Of a stretch of DNA of 64,000 nt, positions 27,353-35,808 are shown piece after piece; within the stretch, counting starts at the first letter, position 1; every line of letters begins with the position of its first letter. The position numbers were made by a program, and so were the translations under genes. The stretch spans positions 1 to 64,000 of the forward strand of contig JAFWMH010000049.1 of NCBI GenBank assembly GCA_017510785.1, in the 5' to 3' direction. Origin of the DNA: Atopobiaceae bacterium. Lineage in GTDB: Bacteria; Actinomycetota; Coriobacteriia; Coriobacteriales; Atopobiaceae. The notes beneath the pieces were generated by a model. That model saw nothing but the letters and a program-made list of their open reading frames with translations, searched no databases and was not told where the DNA came from.

Positions 27353-27452
27353 CCACAACCCGCGTAGCGCAGGCTCCGCGAGCCAGCGAGGATTGGCGAG
27401 TACGGCGACTTGCAACGGTACGCCACAACCTGCGTAGCGCAGGCTCCGCGAG
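27353..27452. repeat. 30-bp direct duplication between coaX and folPK
   Basis: CCACAACC.GCGTAGCGCAGG and the following CTCCGCGAG occur at 27353-27382 and 27423-27452 with one difference, 70 bp apart. No ORF or clear terminator fits the spacer between the two convergent genes. Confidence 0.8.
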
Positions 27453-27479
27453 AGTTTGTGTTACGCCCAAGCAGCCGCC

Positions 27480-28898
27480 CTACTGCCAGGACACGGGCCC
27501 AAGGTCGCTTATCACACGGCCAACACGCTGCTCGACGGGCAGCACGTCCACGCCAGCATGGCCAAAAAAGCGCATGGGATCGGGCATGAGGTCCTCCAGA
27601 GGCACAAGAACGAACTCGCGCTCGCCCATACGGGGGTGTGGCAACGTAAGATGCGCGCCCTGATGTTGCTCGCCCTCCACCCAGCAAAGGTCCAAATCCA
27701 CCGTACGCGGCCCGTTGCCTGCGCTTTTGGGATCGCGTGTGCGTCCCAATTCGTCTTCGATGTGCAGCAAGTGGTCGAGGAGCACGACGGGATGCAACTC
27801 GGTGCGGATTTCGGCCACGGCATTGGCCACCGCCGTAGCGATGCCATACGCAGGCTCCGTTTCGTACGCGTTGCTTACGTTAGTCACGCACGTAAGTGGG
27901 ATTTTGTCTATACGGCGCGCTGCCTCTGCAAGGTATCCCATGCGATCGCCCACATTGGAACCAAGCGCCACAAAACCAAGACGGGCGTCGGCGCGCGAAG
28001 CCGCCCAGTACGCCGTTATGGCCTCGAACGCCGCCGACACGTCGTGGACGCGCAGAACACGCGCACCGTTCTCGATGGCCGAAAGGCATGTTCCCAACGT
28101 TGCGGGGCCACGCTTAAGAGGGTCGTCCGTCGACGTAACGGCGCCCAAAAAACGCTTGCGCGAAACCGCCGTCATAACGTGATACCCCATGGAAACGAGC
28201 TTCTTGGTGTTACGCTGAATAATGATGTCCTCATCAGTGGTCTTTTGGAAACCGGGGCCAGGATCCACGCAAATGCGGTCGTGCGAAACGCCCGCCCGCA
28301 TGAGTCGACGAGCCGAATCGCCCAAGAAGCCCATCACCTCGCGCATGACGGGAACTTCGTCGGGCAGGGTGAAGCGACGGGCACTCGGCACCAAGCGCCG
28401 CGCCGGCAGACTGGTATCGAGTCGCACGGACTTGCGCGTACCACGTCCCGCTCCCTGATTCCAATGCACCACCACGCAGCCACAGTCCCATTCGCGCACC
28501 GCGTCTATCATTTCGGGCTTGGTGAAGCCACTCACGTCGTTAATAATGGACGCACCAAGTTCCAAGCACGTTTGCGCAACTTCAGGATTGCGTGTGTCCA
28601 CCGAAACGATGGCGCCGCGCTCGCACAGCGCCTCAACTACGGGCGCAATGCGATCGAGCTCCGTTTCGGGATCGATCGGCTCATGGCCAGGACGCGTGGA
28701 CTCCCCGCCCACGTCGATGATGTCGGCACCTTGGTCGAGCATCGTAAGGCCACGCTCGATGGCAACCTCGGCGTCGAGGTTCTCGCCACCATCGGAAAAC
28801 GAATCTGGCGTCACGTTGAGCACGCCCATGATGCGCGGCCGCGTGAGCGTTATCTCGTACCTCCCACACCGCCAGTTGCTGTAGGTGTCCCGTAGCAT
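27480..28898 (-). CDS. folPK: Fused dihydropteroate synthase / HPPK (FolP-FolK)
   Basis: A 472-residue bifunctional folate enzyme. Residues ~18-300 are dihydropteroate synthase: IMGVLNVTPDSFSDGG, DIIDVGGESTRPG, ASIINDVSGF and the final RVHDVSAAFEAI. Residues ~307-470 are HPPK: FVALGSNVGDRMGYL, AYETEPAYG and GPRTVDLDLCW, then LPHPRMGEREFVLVPL. The loop after VVVH (WNQGAGRGTRKSV..) is ~25 residues longer than in typical FolP and the usual MHMxGxP is altered. ATG 28898 has AAAGG upstream. HPPK normally precedes DHPS in the pathway, so the fusion joins consecutive steps. Confidence 0.94.
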   Translation of the reverse strand: MLRDTYSNWRCGRYEITLTRPRIMGVLNVTPDSFSDGGENLDAEVAIERGLTMLDQGADIIDVGGESTRPGHEPIDPETELDRIAPVVEALCERGAIVSVDTRNPEVAQTCLELGASIINDVSGFTKPEMIDAVREWDCGCVVVHWNQGAGRGTRKSVRLDTSLPARRLVPSARRFTLPDEVPVMREVMGFLGDSARRLMRAGVSHDRICVDPGPGFQKTTDEDIIIQRNTKKLVSMGYHVMTAVSRKRFLGAVTSTDDPLKRGPATLGTCLSAIENGARVLRVHDVSAAFEAITAYWAASRADARLGFVALGSNVGDRMGYLAEAARRIDKIPLTCVTNVSNAYETEPAYGIATAVANAVAEIRTELHPVVLLDHLLHIEDELGRTRDPKSAGNGPRTVDLDLCWVEGEQHQGAHLTLPHPRMGEREFVLVPLEDLMPDPMRFFGHAGVDVLPVEQRVGRVISDLGPVSWQ

Positions 28899-28994
28899 TG
28901 GATGCCTTTCGGTTATACGTTAATTCGTTAGATTCTAGCCGTTTTTACTCTGTAGGCCAAATCGAAAGTGAGACAAGCTACCCAGTTCGCCTCA

Positions 28995-29732
28995 TCACCA
29001 GTCGAAGACACGGGCAATATCGCAAGCGAGGACCAAATCGGCCGAAGTGTCCTGCGGCGTGGGCTGCAGGTTGCAAATAACGAGGTCGGAACCCCGGAAG
29101 TACTGCACAAGACCAGCGGCCGGGTACACCACAAGCGACGTGCCGCCAATGATGAGCAAATCGGCCGAGGCAATCGCACGCACTGCCCCGGTAATCACGC
29201 GGTCGTCGAGACCTTCTTCGTAAAGAACCACGTCCGGCTTTACCTCACCACCGCACTTCTCGCAATGCGGTACGCCAGTGGTTCCAAGCACCCACTCGGC
29301 AGAGTACACCGCGCCACAGCGCCGACATATGTTACGATGCACCGAGCCATGAAGCTCCCACACACGCTTCGAGCCGGCCAACTGATGCAGTCCGTCGATG
29401 TTTTGCGTTACTACATCGCTCACCTTGCCCTCAGCCTCGAGTTCGGCGAGCTTCGTGTGCGCCCTGCACGGCTTCGCATCGAGCGCAATCATGCGCGTGC
29501 GATAGAAGTCGAAGAACTCCGCTGTGTGCGTTTCGTAAAAGCTATGCGAAAGCATCGTTTCGGGCGGATACGCAAACTTTTGGTGATACAAGCCATCGGG
29601 CGACCGGAAGTCGGGAATGCCACTCGCCGTGCTCACCCCCGCACCGCCAAAGAACACCACGCTCTTCGCTCGCTCAACACGCTTGCGCAGCTCCTCTGCA
29701 CCCTCACGTGCATCGGTAATCGTTCGTGCCAT
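28995..29732 (-). CDS. cobB: NAD-dependent protein deacylase (sirtuin)
   Basis: A 245-residue class U/M-like sirtuin that removes acyl groups from protein lysines using NAD. GAGVSTASGIPDFRS, TQNIDGLH (substrate/NAD site), the catalytic histidine in WELHGSVHRN, a zinc ribbon (CRRCG and CEKCGG) and GTSLVVYPAAGL are all present. ATG 29732 with GGAG upstream is preferred over longer in-frame extensions to 29798. It lies 96 bp upstream of folPK in the same direction. Confidence 0.95.
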   Translation of the reverse strand: MARTITDAREGAEELRKRVERAKSVVFFGGAGVSTASGIPDFRSPDGLYHQKFAYPPETMLSHSFYETHTAEFFDFYRTRMIALDAKPCRAHTKLAELEAEGKVSDVVTQNIDGLHQLAGSKRVWELHGSVHRNICRRCGAVYSAEWVLGTTGVPHCEKCGGEVKPDVVLYEEGLDDRVITGAVRAIASADLLIIGGTSLVVYPAAGLVQYFRGSDLVICNLQPTPQDTSADLVLACDIARVFDW

Positions 29733-29882
29733 CGCCTGCTCCCTCCCGTCGAGACGCCTACACCGGTTGAGCATACGAAGCATAGTGTAGCAGAACAAGC
29801 GTTCATATGTTACGGTTTTGTCTCCTCCGTTTTGTTTCGCCCGAGACGTACAATAGCGAGTATCGACGAAAGGAGGCCTCCT

Positions 29883-30713
29883 ATGGCCGAACCCACCTAC
29901 GACTCAGCCCACGTACCGCACGCTGCCTTTGGCTGCGACGTTCACACGCATACGTTGTTCTCGCGCCACGCGTACTCCACTATTGGCGAATGCGTTGAAG
30001 CTGCGAAAGCCGCTGGACTCGAGTTGCTTGGGTCCACGGATCACTATTCGTGCATGACAAGCCCATCGCTTCACGTGAGGGATTATCAGTACCTCATTAA
30101 CCTGAAGCTTTGGCCACGACTTTGGGACGGAGTGCGCGTGCTGCATGGCGTGGAGGCCGACATCGTGGACCTCGAAGGTCGTCTGTTTGGCTGGAATGTG
30201 TGGCTGCGCGAGGGGATTACGGGACGAGCCTTCCGGCACGAAACGACGCTCAAGGACTACGTGTGGCGCGAGCTTGACTACGTTATTGCAAGCATTCACG
30301 ACCAAACATTTGCCGAGGGAGCGACGCTCGCGCAAACCACGCGCATGTACATTCGCGCGCTCGACGACCCAAAAGTGCTCATCTTGGGGCATCCGGGGCG
30401 CTCGGGCGTGCCGTTCGAGCTCGATCCCGTGCTACGCGCGGCCAAGGAACGCGGCAAGCTCATCGAGATAAACGAACATAGCTTCGAAACGCACTATGGC
30501 CAACGCACCAAAACGACCTGCATGCGCATTGCCGAGCGCTGTGCCGAGCTGGGCGTAATGATTTCTACGGGGTCGGATGCGCACATTGCCTGCGAAGTCG
30601 GGCGGTTCGACCGCACGGCGGCGCTGCTCCACGAGATTCACTTCCCCCGCGAGCTCATTGCCACGCGCAGCGCCGATGCCTTCCTCTCCGTGCTCCACGC
30701 GGCCATAGGGTAG
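29883..30713 (+). CDS. PHP-domain phosphoesterase, YcdX-like
   Basis: A 276-residue metallo-phosphoesterase. ATG 29883 follows AAAGGAGG; the open frame extends nearly 900 bases upstream but that part is antisense to the sirtuin. Motifs: CDVHTHTLFSRHAYST (HxH and the distal His), LLGSTDHYSC, LHGVEADIVD, YVIASIHDQ, LGHPGR and STGSDAHIACEVGRF, matching the PHP metal ligands in order. Related proteins are YcdX and HisK-type phosphatases; the substrate is not evident. Divergent from cobB; followed by a GC-rich hairpin. Confidence 0.9.
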   Translation: MAEPTYDSAHVPHAAFGCDVHTHTLFSRHAYSTIGECVEAAKAAGLELLGSTDHYSCMTSPSLHVRDYQYLINLKLWPRLWDGVRVLHGVEADIVDLEGRLFGWNVWLREGITGRAFRHETTLKDYVWRELDYVIASIHDQTFAEGATLAQTTRMYIRALDDPKVLILGHPGRSGVPFELDPVLRAAKERGKLIEINEHSFETHYGQRTKTTCMRIAERCAELGVMISTGSDAHIACEVGRFDRTAALLHEIHFPRELIATRSADAFLSVLHAAIG

Positions 30714-30722
30714 TGAATTGAT

Positions 30723-30749
30723 GGGGCGCCACCCCACAGGGGACGCCCC
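30723..30749. terminator. GC-rich hairpin between convergent genes
   Basis: GGGGCG (30723-30728) pairs with CGCCCC (30744-30749); CCCC and GGGG extend the stem inside. It could serve both the PHP gene and the convergent GNAT gene. T tracts are short. Confidence 0.5.
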
Positions 30750-30758
30750 AAAACCCTG

Positions 30759-31883
30759 CTACAGTTCCAGGTCGTACACCACATTTCCACCATGTTCGCC
30801 AACGGGCACGAAGCCGAGGGCCTCGCATACGAGCATGGTTTGATAGTTGTTGCGATCGACCTCTGCGGTCGCATGGGTGCACCCGGTACTGTGGGCTCGC
30901 TGAGCCACGAGCAGCATCATGGAGCGCGCATACCCCCTGCCACGCTCCTCAGGTACGAGATAAAATCCGTCGATAAAAATCGTGCTTCCCGCCTGCGGGC
31001 TAAGCGCAACATAGCCAATCGAGAGCACGCGTCGACGCTCGCCCGACGGCGCCGGAGGCACCGCCTCCTGCGGTGGATAAACCAAGTAATACTCGATGTT
31101 TGGCCGCATCGACGCACCATACTTCGTCAAGCGACGCACCGCGGCAGCGTTAGTCTCGTCAACTTGGCGGAATCTACAGCGACCGGGAGCGGTCGCCGGC
31201 GCGGGGGTATGTGCTGCAGCACGCGACGCGACTCTTTGCTGCGACCTTCCTTCTGCCTGCGCGGAGCCATTCTGCGTCGGACTAGCATCCGCCACGGCAT
31301 TCCCCGTGCGAATGGCCTTCGCCATCCTAAGCGACTCGCGCAACTGCTGCGCGTCGGCCTCGCGCTCGCTTTTCGACATCCCGGCGTAGTTCTTCGTGCG
31401 CGCCACTTCCTCGGCCTTCGCAAGCACGTCCCCATCGGTGGGACTCAAAGCAACACGAGGCCCTTCGCCCGGAGCGTTAACGTTGGTGAGTCGCATGAGG
31501 CCGGTTCGAAACATCACAACCAACACGAGGTTGAAGAAAACAACACCCCCAACGATGCCCGCAAGCGCATACAGGCCAGCGTAATTCAGCTGGGCCATAA
31601 CCAAAGCCATCCGTACGGACACCATAATCCCCACCGCAATGGCCGTAGCGATGGTAAACGCTAACGTTAGCGTCCATTTCGGCCGCGCGTCGAACGCCGC
31701 GCCACACTCCTTGCAGGTATTCGGCACGTGCCACGTCACGCGCACGGGCGTGTTGCAGTGCTGGCAACGAGGCGCCTGTATGCGGGCTGGCTCCGCTGCG
31801 CGAGATGAGCGCGTGCCGGAGCCTTTGCGCACCGTGCGGGCGGATTTTGTCTCCTTCGTTGCATGTGCTGGTTGCTTAGCCAT
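30759..31883 (-). CDS. Zinc-ribbon, two-membrane-segment, GNAT acetyltransferase fusion
   Basis: A 374-residue protein; ATG 31883 has TAGGAG upstream. Residues ~39-64 are a zinc ribbon (CQHCNTP...NTCKECG). Two membrane segments follow at ~70-95 and ~102-125, then an ~80-residue basic/acidic linker with long helices and an Ala/Pro-rich tether. Residues ~235-374 are a GNAT acetyltransferase with the acetyl-CoA loop in VPEERGRGYARSMM and the terminal ALGFVPVGEHG. Membrane tethering of a GNAT domain behind a zinc ribbon is unusual. It is followed by nothing and starts eight bases after the xth stop, so the pair is cotranscribed. Confidence 0.85.
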   Translation of the reverse strand: MAKQPAHATKETKSARTVRKGSGTRSSRAAEPARIQAPRCQHCNTPVRVTWHVPNTCKECGAAFDARPKWTLTLAFTIATAIAVGIMVSVRMALVMAQLNYAGLYALAGIVGGVVFFNLVLVVMFRTGLMRLTNVNAPGEGPRVALSPTDGDVLAKAEEVARTKNYAGMSKSEREADAQQLRESLRMAKAIRTGNAVADASPTQNGSAQAEGRSQQRVASRAAAHTPAPATAPGRCRFRQVDETNAAAVRRLTKYGASMRPNIEYYLVYPPQEAVPPAPSGERRRVLSIGYVALSPQAGSTIFIDGFYLVPEERGRGYARSMMLLVAQRAHSTGCTHATAEVDRNNYQTMLVCEALGFVPVGEHGGNVVYDLEL

Positions 31884-31891
31884 GGTAACTC

Positions 31892-32677
31892 CTATAGCTC
31901 AATGGTAAGCTCCACCGGACAATGGTCGGAGCCGAACACCTCGTTAAGAATGGCCGCACTCGTTACCCGATTGGCAATTTCGTCACTCACGAGGAAGTAG
32001 TCGATGCGCCATCCCGCGTTGTTTTGCCGCGCACGGAACCTATAGCTCCACCAGCTGTACGCTCCCGTAAGGTCGGGATGTCGCGCGCGGAACGTGTCGA
32101 CGAATCCGGCATCGAGCAGTTGGGTAAAGCTCTCGCGCTCCTCGTCGCTAAAGCCGGCATTGCCACGGTTGGGACCGGGGTTCTTGAGGTCGATCTCCTC
32201 GTGTGCCACGTTAAAGTCGCCGCAGGTAACCACTGGTTTTTGCGCCGCCAGCTCGCACAGAAACTCCCTATAGCGCTCGTCCCACGTAAGTCGCGTATCG
32301 ATGCGCTTAAGCTCGTTTTGCGCATTCGGGGTGTACACATTGACGAACCAGTACGTCGGGAACTCAAGCGCGCACACACGACCCTCGTCGTCGGCGACCT
32401 CACAGCCAATTTGGCGAATCACCTGCAGCGGCTTTTCCTTGCTAAACACCGCCGTCCCGGAGTAGCCCTTGCGTTCGGCATAGCTCCATGTTTGATAATA
32501 CCCGTCGAAGTCGAGCCCCAACTTGGCACGCTGATCGTCTTGTAGCTTTGTTTCTTGCAGAGCAAACACGTCCGCGTCGAGCATATGGAATATATCCTCG
32601 AAGCTCGGGTCCTTCTTGAGCACCGCACGCAAACCGTTCACGTTCCACGATACAAGACGAAGCTCCTTTGTTGCCAT
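31892..32677 (-). CDS. xth: Exodeoxyribonuclease III (AP endonuclease)
   Basis: A 261-residue EEP-family DNA repair nuclease. Start ATG 32677 with GGAGAGG upstream. LRLVSWNVNGLRA, FALQETKLQDDQ, GYSGTAVFSK, NVYTPNAQNELKR, VTCGDFNVAHEEIDL, GWRIDYFLVS and FGSDHCPVEL mark all conserved metal-binding and catalytic residues. It cleaves at abasic sites and has 3'-exonuclease activity. The gene lies 13 bases after the aminotransferase stop, making a three-gene unit with the GNAT fusion. Confidence 0.96.
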   Translation of the reverse strand: MATKELRLVSWNVNGLRAVLKKDPSFEDIFHMLDADVFALQETKLQDDQRAKLGLDFDGYYQTWSYAERKGYSGTAVFSKEKPLQVIRQIGCEVADDEGRVCALEFPTYWFVNVYTPNAQNELKRIDTRLTWDERYREFLCELAAQKPVVTCGDFNVAHEEIDLKNPGPNRGNAGFSDEERESFTQLLDAGFVDTFRARHPDLTGAYSWWSYRFRARQNNAGWRIDYFLVSDEIANRVTSAAILNEVFGSDHCPVELTIEL

Positions 32678-32690
32678 GGTCCTCTCCCTA

Positions 32691-33881
32691 TTATTGCCGG
32701 TAGCTATCCCAAAGGGCCTGCCAAGCGGGCATCGAATCCACGATGGTGTCGTAACTCACGCAGTATCCTATGCGTACCCAACCAGTGCAGCCAAACGAAT
32801 CGCTGGGAACGGGCAACAGCTCGAAGCTCTTTGCACGCTCGAAGAAGGCATTGGCGTCGGGCTCGAGAGCCTTCATCCACAGGTAGAACGCACCTTGCGG
32901 CTCCACGTACTCGTACCCGATGCGGCTCAAACCCTCAGTAAGGGCCTTGCGGTTGCGCGCGTACGCCTCTATGTTCGTCGGCTCGTCCACGCAGTCGATG
33001 AGAACCCTCTGGAAGAGCGCCGGTGCGCACACGAAGCCCATCTTGCGACCCGCACCCGCAACCGCTGGCACGAGCCGGTCGTGCTCGGGGTTGGTGGGCG
33101 GTACGAGAACCCACCCAATACGCTCGCCGGGAAGGCTGAGCGACTTGGAGTACGAATAGCACACGAGTGTGCGGTCGTAGAAGTCGGGCACCCAGGGTAC
33201 CTGCACATCGTAGGCAATCTCACGGTAGGGCTCGTCGCTGATGAGGTAAATGGGGTGCCCGAATTCGACGGTTTTTGCTCGAAGAACCTCGGCAAGCGCC
33301 TCGATGTTTTCGGGCGCATACACGGCTCCAACCGGGTTGTTAGGTGAGTCGATCATCACCGCCGCAGTGCGCTCGGTGATGGCGGCTTCGACGGCGGCCA
33401 CGTCGATTTGGAAGGTGGCGGCGTCGGCCAACACCTCCACGCAGGTGGCACCAGCGTTTTGGATGAACACGGCGTACTCGGGGAAGTACGGAGCAATAAC
33501 GATTACCTCGTCGCCAGCGTTGCACACGGCGTTTAGCACGATGGAAATGGAAGCCGCAGCACCACAGGTGAGGTACAGGTCGTCGGCGGAATACGTGTCG
33601 TTGCCCGAAGCGAAGCGCCGATTGAGTGAATCTGCCACCGCCTTACGCGCAGCGGGCAAACCACTTGCGGGGGTGTATCCATGCAGAGCGATTGCCGGCA
33701 ACGTGAGTGCATGCGTAATCGACTCGCGCACGGCGTCGGGCGCAGGCACGCTCGGGTTACCAATCGAGAAATCGAACACATTTTCTGCACCGATTTCGGC
33801 CTTGCGTGCTGCCCCATATGCAGCGATCTCGCGGATGCTCGATTTCGATGCACCGTAAGCATAACTTTGCTCGTTTATCAT
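32691..33881 (-). CDS. Class I/II PLP-dependent aminotransferase
   Basis: A 396-residue aspartate-aminotransferase-like enzyme. FSIGNPSVPAPDAV, YTPASGLPAARKAVAD, DSPNNPVGAVY, YLISDEPYREIAY and CYSYSKSLSLPGERIGWV (Schiff-base lysine in SKSLS) are in the expected order. GAGAGGAGACAT lies upstream of ATG 33881. It is likely an aromatic or aspartate/alanine-type aminotransferase; specificity cannot be set from the motifs. First gene of the unit with xth and the GNAT fusion. Its leader DNA is duplicated upstream (33893-33974). Confidence 0.92.
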   Translation of the reverse strand: MINEQSYAYGASKSSIREIAAYGAARKAEIGAENVFDFSIGNPSVPAPDAVRESITHALTLPAIALHGYTPASGLPAARKAVADSLNRRFASGNDTYSADDLYLTCGAAASISIVLNAVCNAGDEVIVIAPYFPEYAVFIQNAGATCVEVLADAATFQIDVAAVEAAITERTAAVMIDSPNNPVGAVYAPENIEALAEVLRAKTVEFGHPIYLISDEPYREIAYDVQVPWVPDFYDRTLVCYSYSKSLSLPGERIGWVLVPPTNPEHDRLVPAVAGAGRKMGFVCAPALFQRVLIDCVDEPTNIEAYARNRKALTEGLSRIGYEYVEPQGAFYLWMKALEPDANAFFERAKSFELLPVPSDSFGCTGWVRIGYCVSYDTIVDSMPAWQALWDSYRQ

Positions 33882-33892
33882 GCAATGTCTCC

Positions 33893-33974
33893 TCTCGTTT
33901 CGGAAGTCACGCGCCCAGGTCGCACGTACAACATGCCGCTTCTCGTTTCGGAAGCCACGTGCCTAGTTCGCAGG
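33893..33974. repeat. 34-bp direct duplication of the aminotransferase leader
   Basis: TCTCGTTTCGGAAG.CACG and the following GCC.AG.TCGCA occur at 33893-33926 and 33941-33974; a third partial copy (TCTCGTTTCG) starts at 34015. The first copy overlaps the ribosome-site region of the aminotransferase. Confidence 0.75.
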
Positions 33975-34396
33975 AACAGCGCACTATTTTGCTGCCTCGC
34001 CGTGCGATGCTGCTTCTCGTTTCGCGATGCCCATTGTAACGAGGTTTTGGCTCTATGGCACCGTTGTTGTGTAAACTGTGACACAAATTGCTCGAAGGAA
34101 TCGCTATTCGCCACACATGCTCCCCGAACGCAGCGTAAAGCCCATACCGATCCATACCAGTGCGCTCGATGCTCCTTGTGAGGCTACAACATACGATATG
34201 TGAACGCAACGTGTGCCCATGGTGGAGGGCTTGTGACGTTGTGTTTTAGCGTTTAATCTCATGGCCACGGGAAACAATAAGAGTATGCCTTCCGAACGTA
34301 CGCGAGGCCAGCGCGTACCCTTTCCAAAGACAGGTACAGGCCATCGGGTCCCTCCTTCCGCCCGGTGGCCTGTTACCGTTTGGTGCCTTTGAGAGC
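33975..34396. other. Intergenic region upstream of the aminotransferase and downstream of the transglutaminase genes
   Basis: Apart from the third partial leader repeat and the hairpin at 34333-34377, nothing convincing is seen. A 28-codon minus-strand ORF (34246-34332) starts within the hairpin loop behind GGAAGGAGGG, but it has no protein-like features and is not called. Confidence 0.5.
34333..34377 (-). terminator. Long hairpin closing the dlt-transglutaminase cluster
   Basis: GGTACAGGCCATCGGG (34333-34348) pairs with CCCGGTGGCCTGTTACC (34361-34377) with one mismatch and one bulge. It lies 20 bases past the stop of the last gene; a weak T run (TGTCTTT) follows on the minus strand. Confidence 0.65.
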
Positions 34397-35620
34397 TCAG
34401 TACAAATTGCCGTACCCGTAATCGTCGTAACCGTACGTGCCTGAGCCCGAGGTCCCGTTGTTCGCAGCTCCGCCAGTCGTTCCGGTCGCCCCAGCGCCAG
34501 TACCAGTGCCACCGGTACCACTAGTCCCGGTGCCGTTGCTTCCGCTGTACCCCGTCGAACCGCGCGAGCCATTCGCGCCGGACGAACCCGTTCCGGTAAT
34601 TCCGGTACCATTCGCGCCACCACCGGTAGCGCTGCTCCCCGTGGTGCCCGTTCCCGAGGTGCCCGTCCCATAGCCGTACTCGTCCTCGTACGAATCTGTT
34701 TCCGAGCCATAGCCATAGCCATCGGATGAGCCATACTCACCCGACGTCGTTCCGTTCGCACCAGTCGCGCTCCCGCCGGTCCCCGTGCCCACAGCTCCGG
34801 TTCCGTTTGTGTCGTTCCCTGCCGCGTTTTCTGCTTCCTGCTGGTGCTCGGGACTCAGCTGAATCTCCAAACCCATCCCCTGCACCGTGCTGAGGTCTTG
34901 TCCAATATCATCAATAAGTATGTTGTATCCAGAACGCTTAAGCATCCATCCGTCGGTGGCCAACGCAGGGTCGCACACACTCGCGACGCCATCGCGATTG
35001 GTAACAAGACACAGCGCCGCTCCGTATTGGCCGCCATTATCCATACCGTGCAAAACAGGCACGGCAATTGCGTCGGAGTAACCAAAGTAGCGCAAACAAA
35101 GGGCAATAACCGCAGCGAACTCGTAGTAATCGCCTTCCGGCATCGTCTTGCTCTCGCTCTTAAGATACGAGAAGTACTGCTGCGCCGCCCGATGAACCCA
35201 ATTTGGACCAGACGGCTTATCCAGCATATCTACGTACGTGCTTTCCACGATTGCATCGAAGGTTGCCTCGGCCGCTTCCTCTACCGTCGCTCCAGCCGCA
35301 GTGTGCTGATCGCAAAATGACTTTATTGCAGCATCCAGCTCTTCCGACCCGACGGTAAACGTGCCCGCGCTTATCCACGGATCCTCAACACCCAAGTACT
35401 CCGTTTGCACTTCGGCAGACGCGGCAGCCTCGACCCCGGAACTCGCAAGAGCCTCTTGCGCTATATCAAGCTTTTCCTGAACATGCTGATAAATGAGCAC
35501 CACCATCGCCAGCGATGCTCCAAGACTCAAAATAGGCAGAATGCAGGCCACCACGTCGTGCAACGCCGAGCGCTTCTTGGGCTTGCGCTCTTTGCGCGAG
35601 CGTGCATTTCGTGCTGCCAC
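34397..35620 (-). CDS. Membrane-anchored transglutaminase-like protein, probable pseudoenzyme
   Basis: A 407-residue protein. GTG 35620 has AAAGGAG six bases upstream; ATG 35626 directly touches the site. A basic N-terminus and a membrane anchor (~22-44) precede a domain (~80-245) paralogous to that of the next gene upstream: both share PWI..GT.T, FCDQ, a YEFAA..CL.Y.G(F/Y)SDA block and a CD.....(N/D)GWMLK block. Catalytic Cys and His are replaced (Y165, A201) while Asp217 stays, so transglutaminase chemistry is not expected. The last ~150 residues are Gly/Thr/Ser/Tyr-rich low complexity, probably in the cell wall. A hairpin (35751-35787) separates it from its paralogue. Confidence 0.85.
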   Translation of the reverse strand: MAARNARSRKERKPKKRSALHDVVACILPILSLGASLAMVVLIYQHVQEKLDIAQEALASSGVEAAASAEVQTEYLGVEDPWISAGTFTVGSEELDAAIKSFCDQHTAAGATVEEAAEATFDAIVESTYVDMLDKPSGPNWVHRAAQQYFSYLKSESKTMPEGDYYEFAAVIALCLRYFGYSDAIAVPVLHGMDNGGQYGAALCLVTNRDGVASVCDPALATDGWMLKRSGYNILIDDIGQDLSTVQGMGLEIQLSPEHQQEAENAAGNDTNGTGAVGTGTGGSATGANGTTSGEYGSSDGYGYGSETDSYEDEYGYGTGTSGTGTTGSSATGGGANGTGITGTGSSGANGSRGSTGYSGSNGTGTSGTGGTGTGAGATGTTGGAANNGTSGSGTYGYDDYGYGNLY

Positions 35621-35750
35621 CTGCATCTCCTTTCGTCAACCCGTATTATTGTAACGCTCATAACGGCGATGAGCACGCATCATATGCATTCACTCCGTCC
35701 GCTTCGAACCCGAAAAGACGGATTTTGGACATTAGATAAAAGCAAGATGA

Positions 35751-35787
35751 GGGCGGATATGGTTCCCGCATGGAGCCATACCCGCCC
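35751..35787 (-). terminator. Hairpin between the two transglutaminase-like genes
   Basis: On the minus strand GGGCGGGTATGG and CCATATCCGCCC form a 12-bp stem with one G-U pair, followed by TCATCTTGCTTTT. The downstream paralogue may therefore have its own promoter; TTACAAT near 35650 (minus strand) is a possible -10. Confidence 0.65.
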
Positions 35788-35808
35788 TACTCGCACACAT
35801 GGCCTAAA

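Noticed and set aside
28968..29882. N-terminal extension of the PHP gene
   Set aside because: This part is antisense to the sirtuin gene and lacks a ribosome site; the real start at 29883 has AAAGGAGG.
34246..34332. 28-codon ORF behind GGAAGGAGGG
   Set aside because: The ribosome site lies in a terminator loop and the peptide has no signal or leader-peptide pattern.
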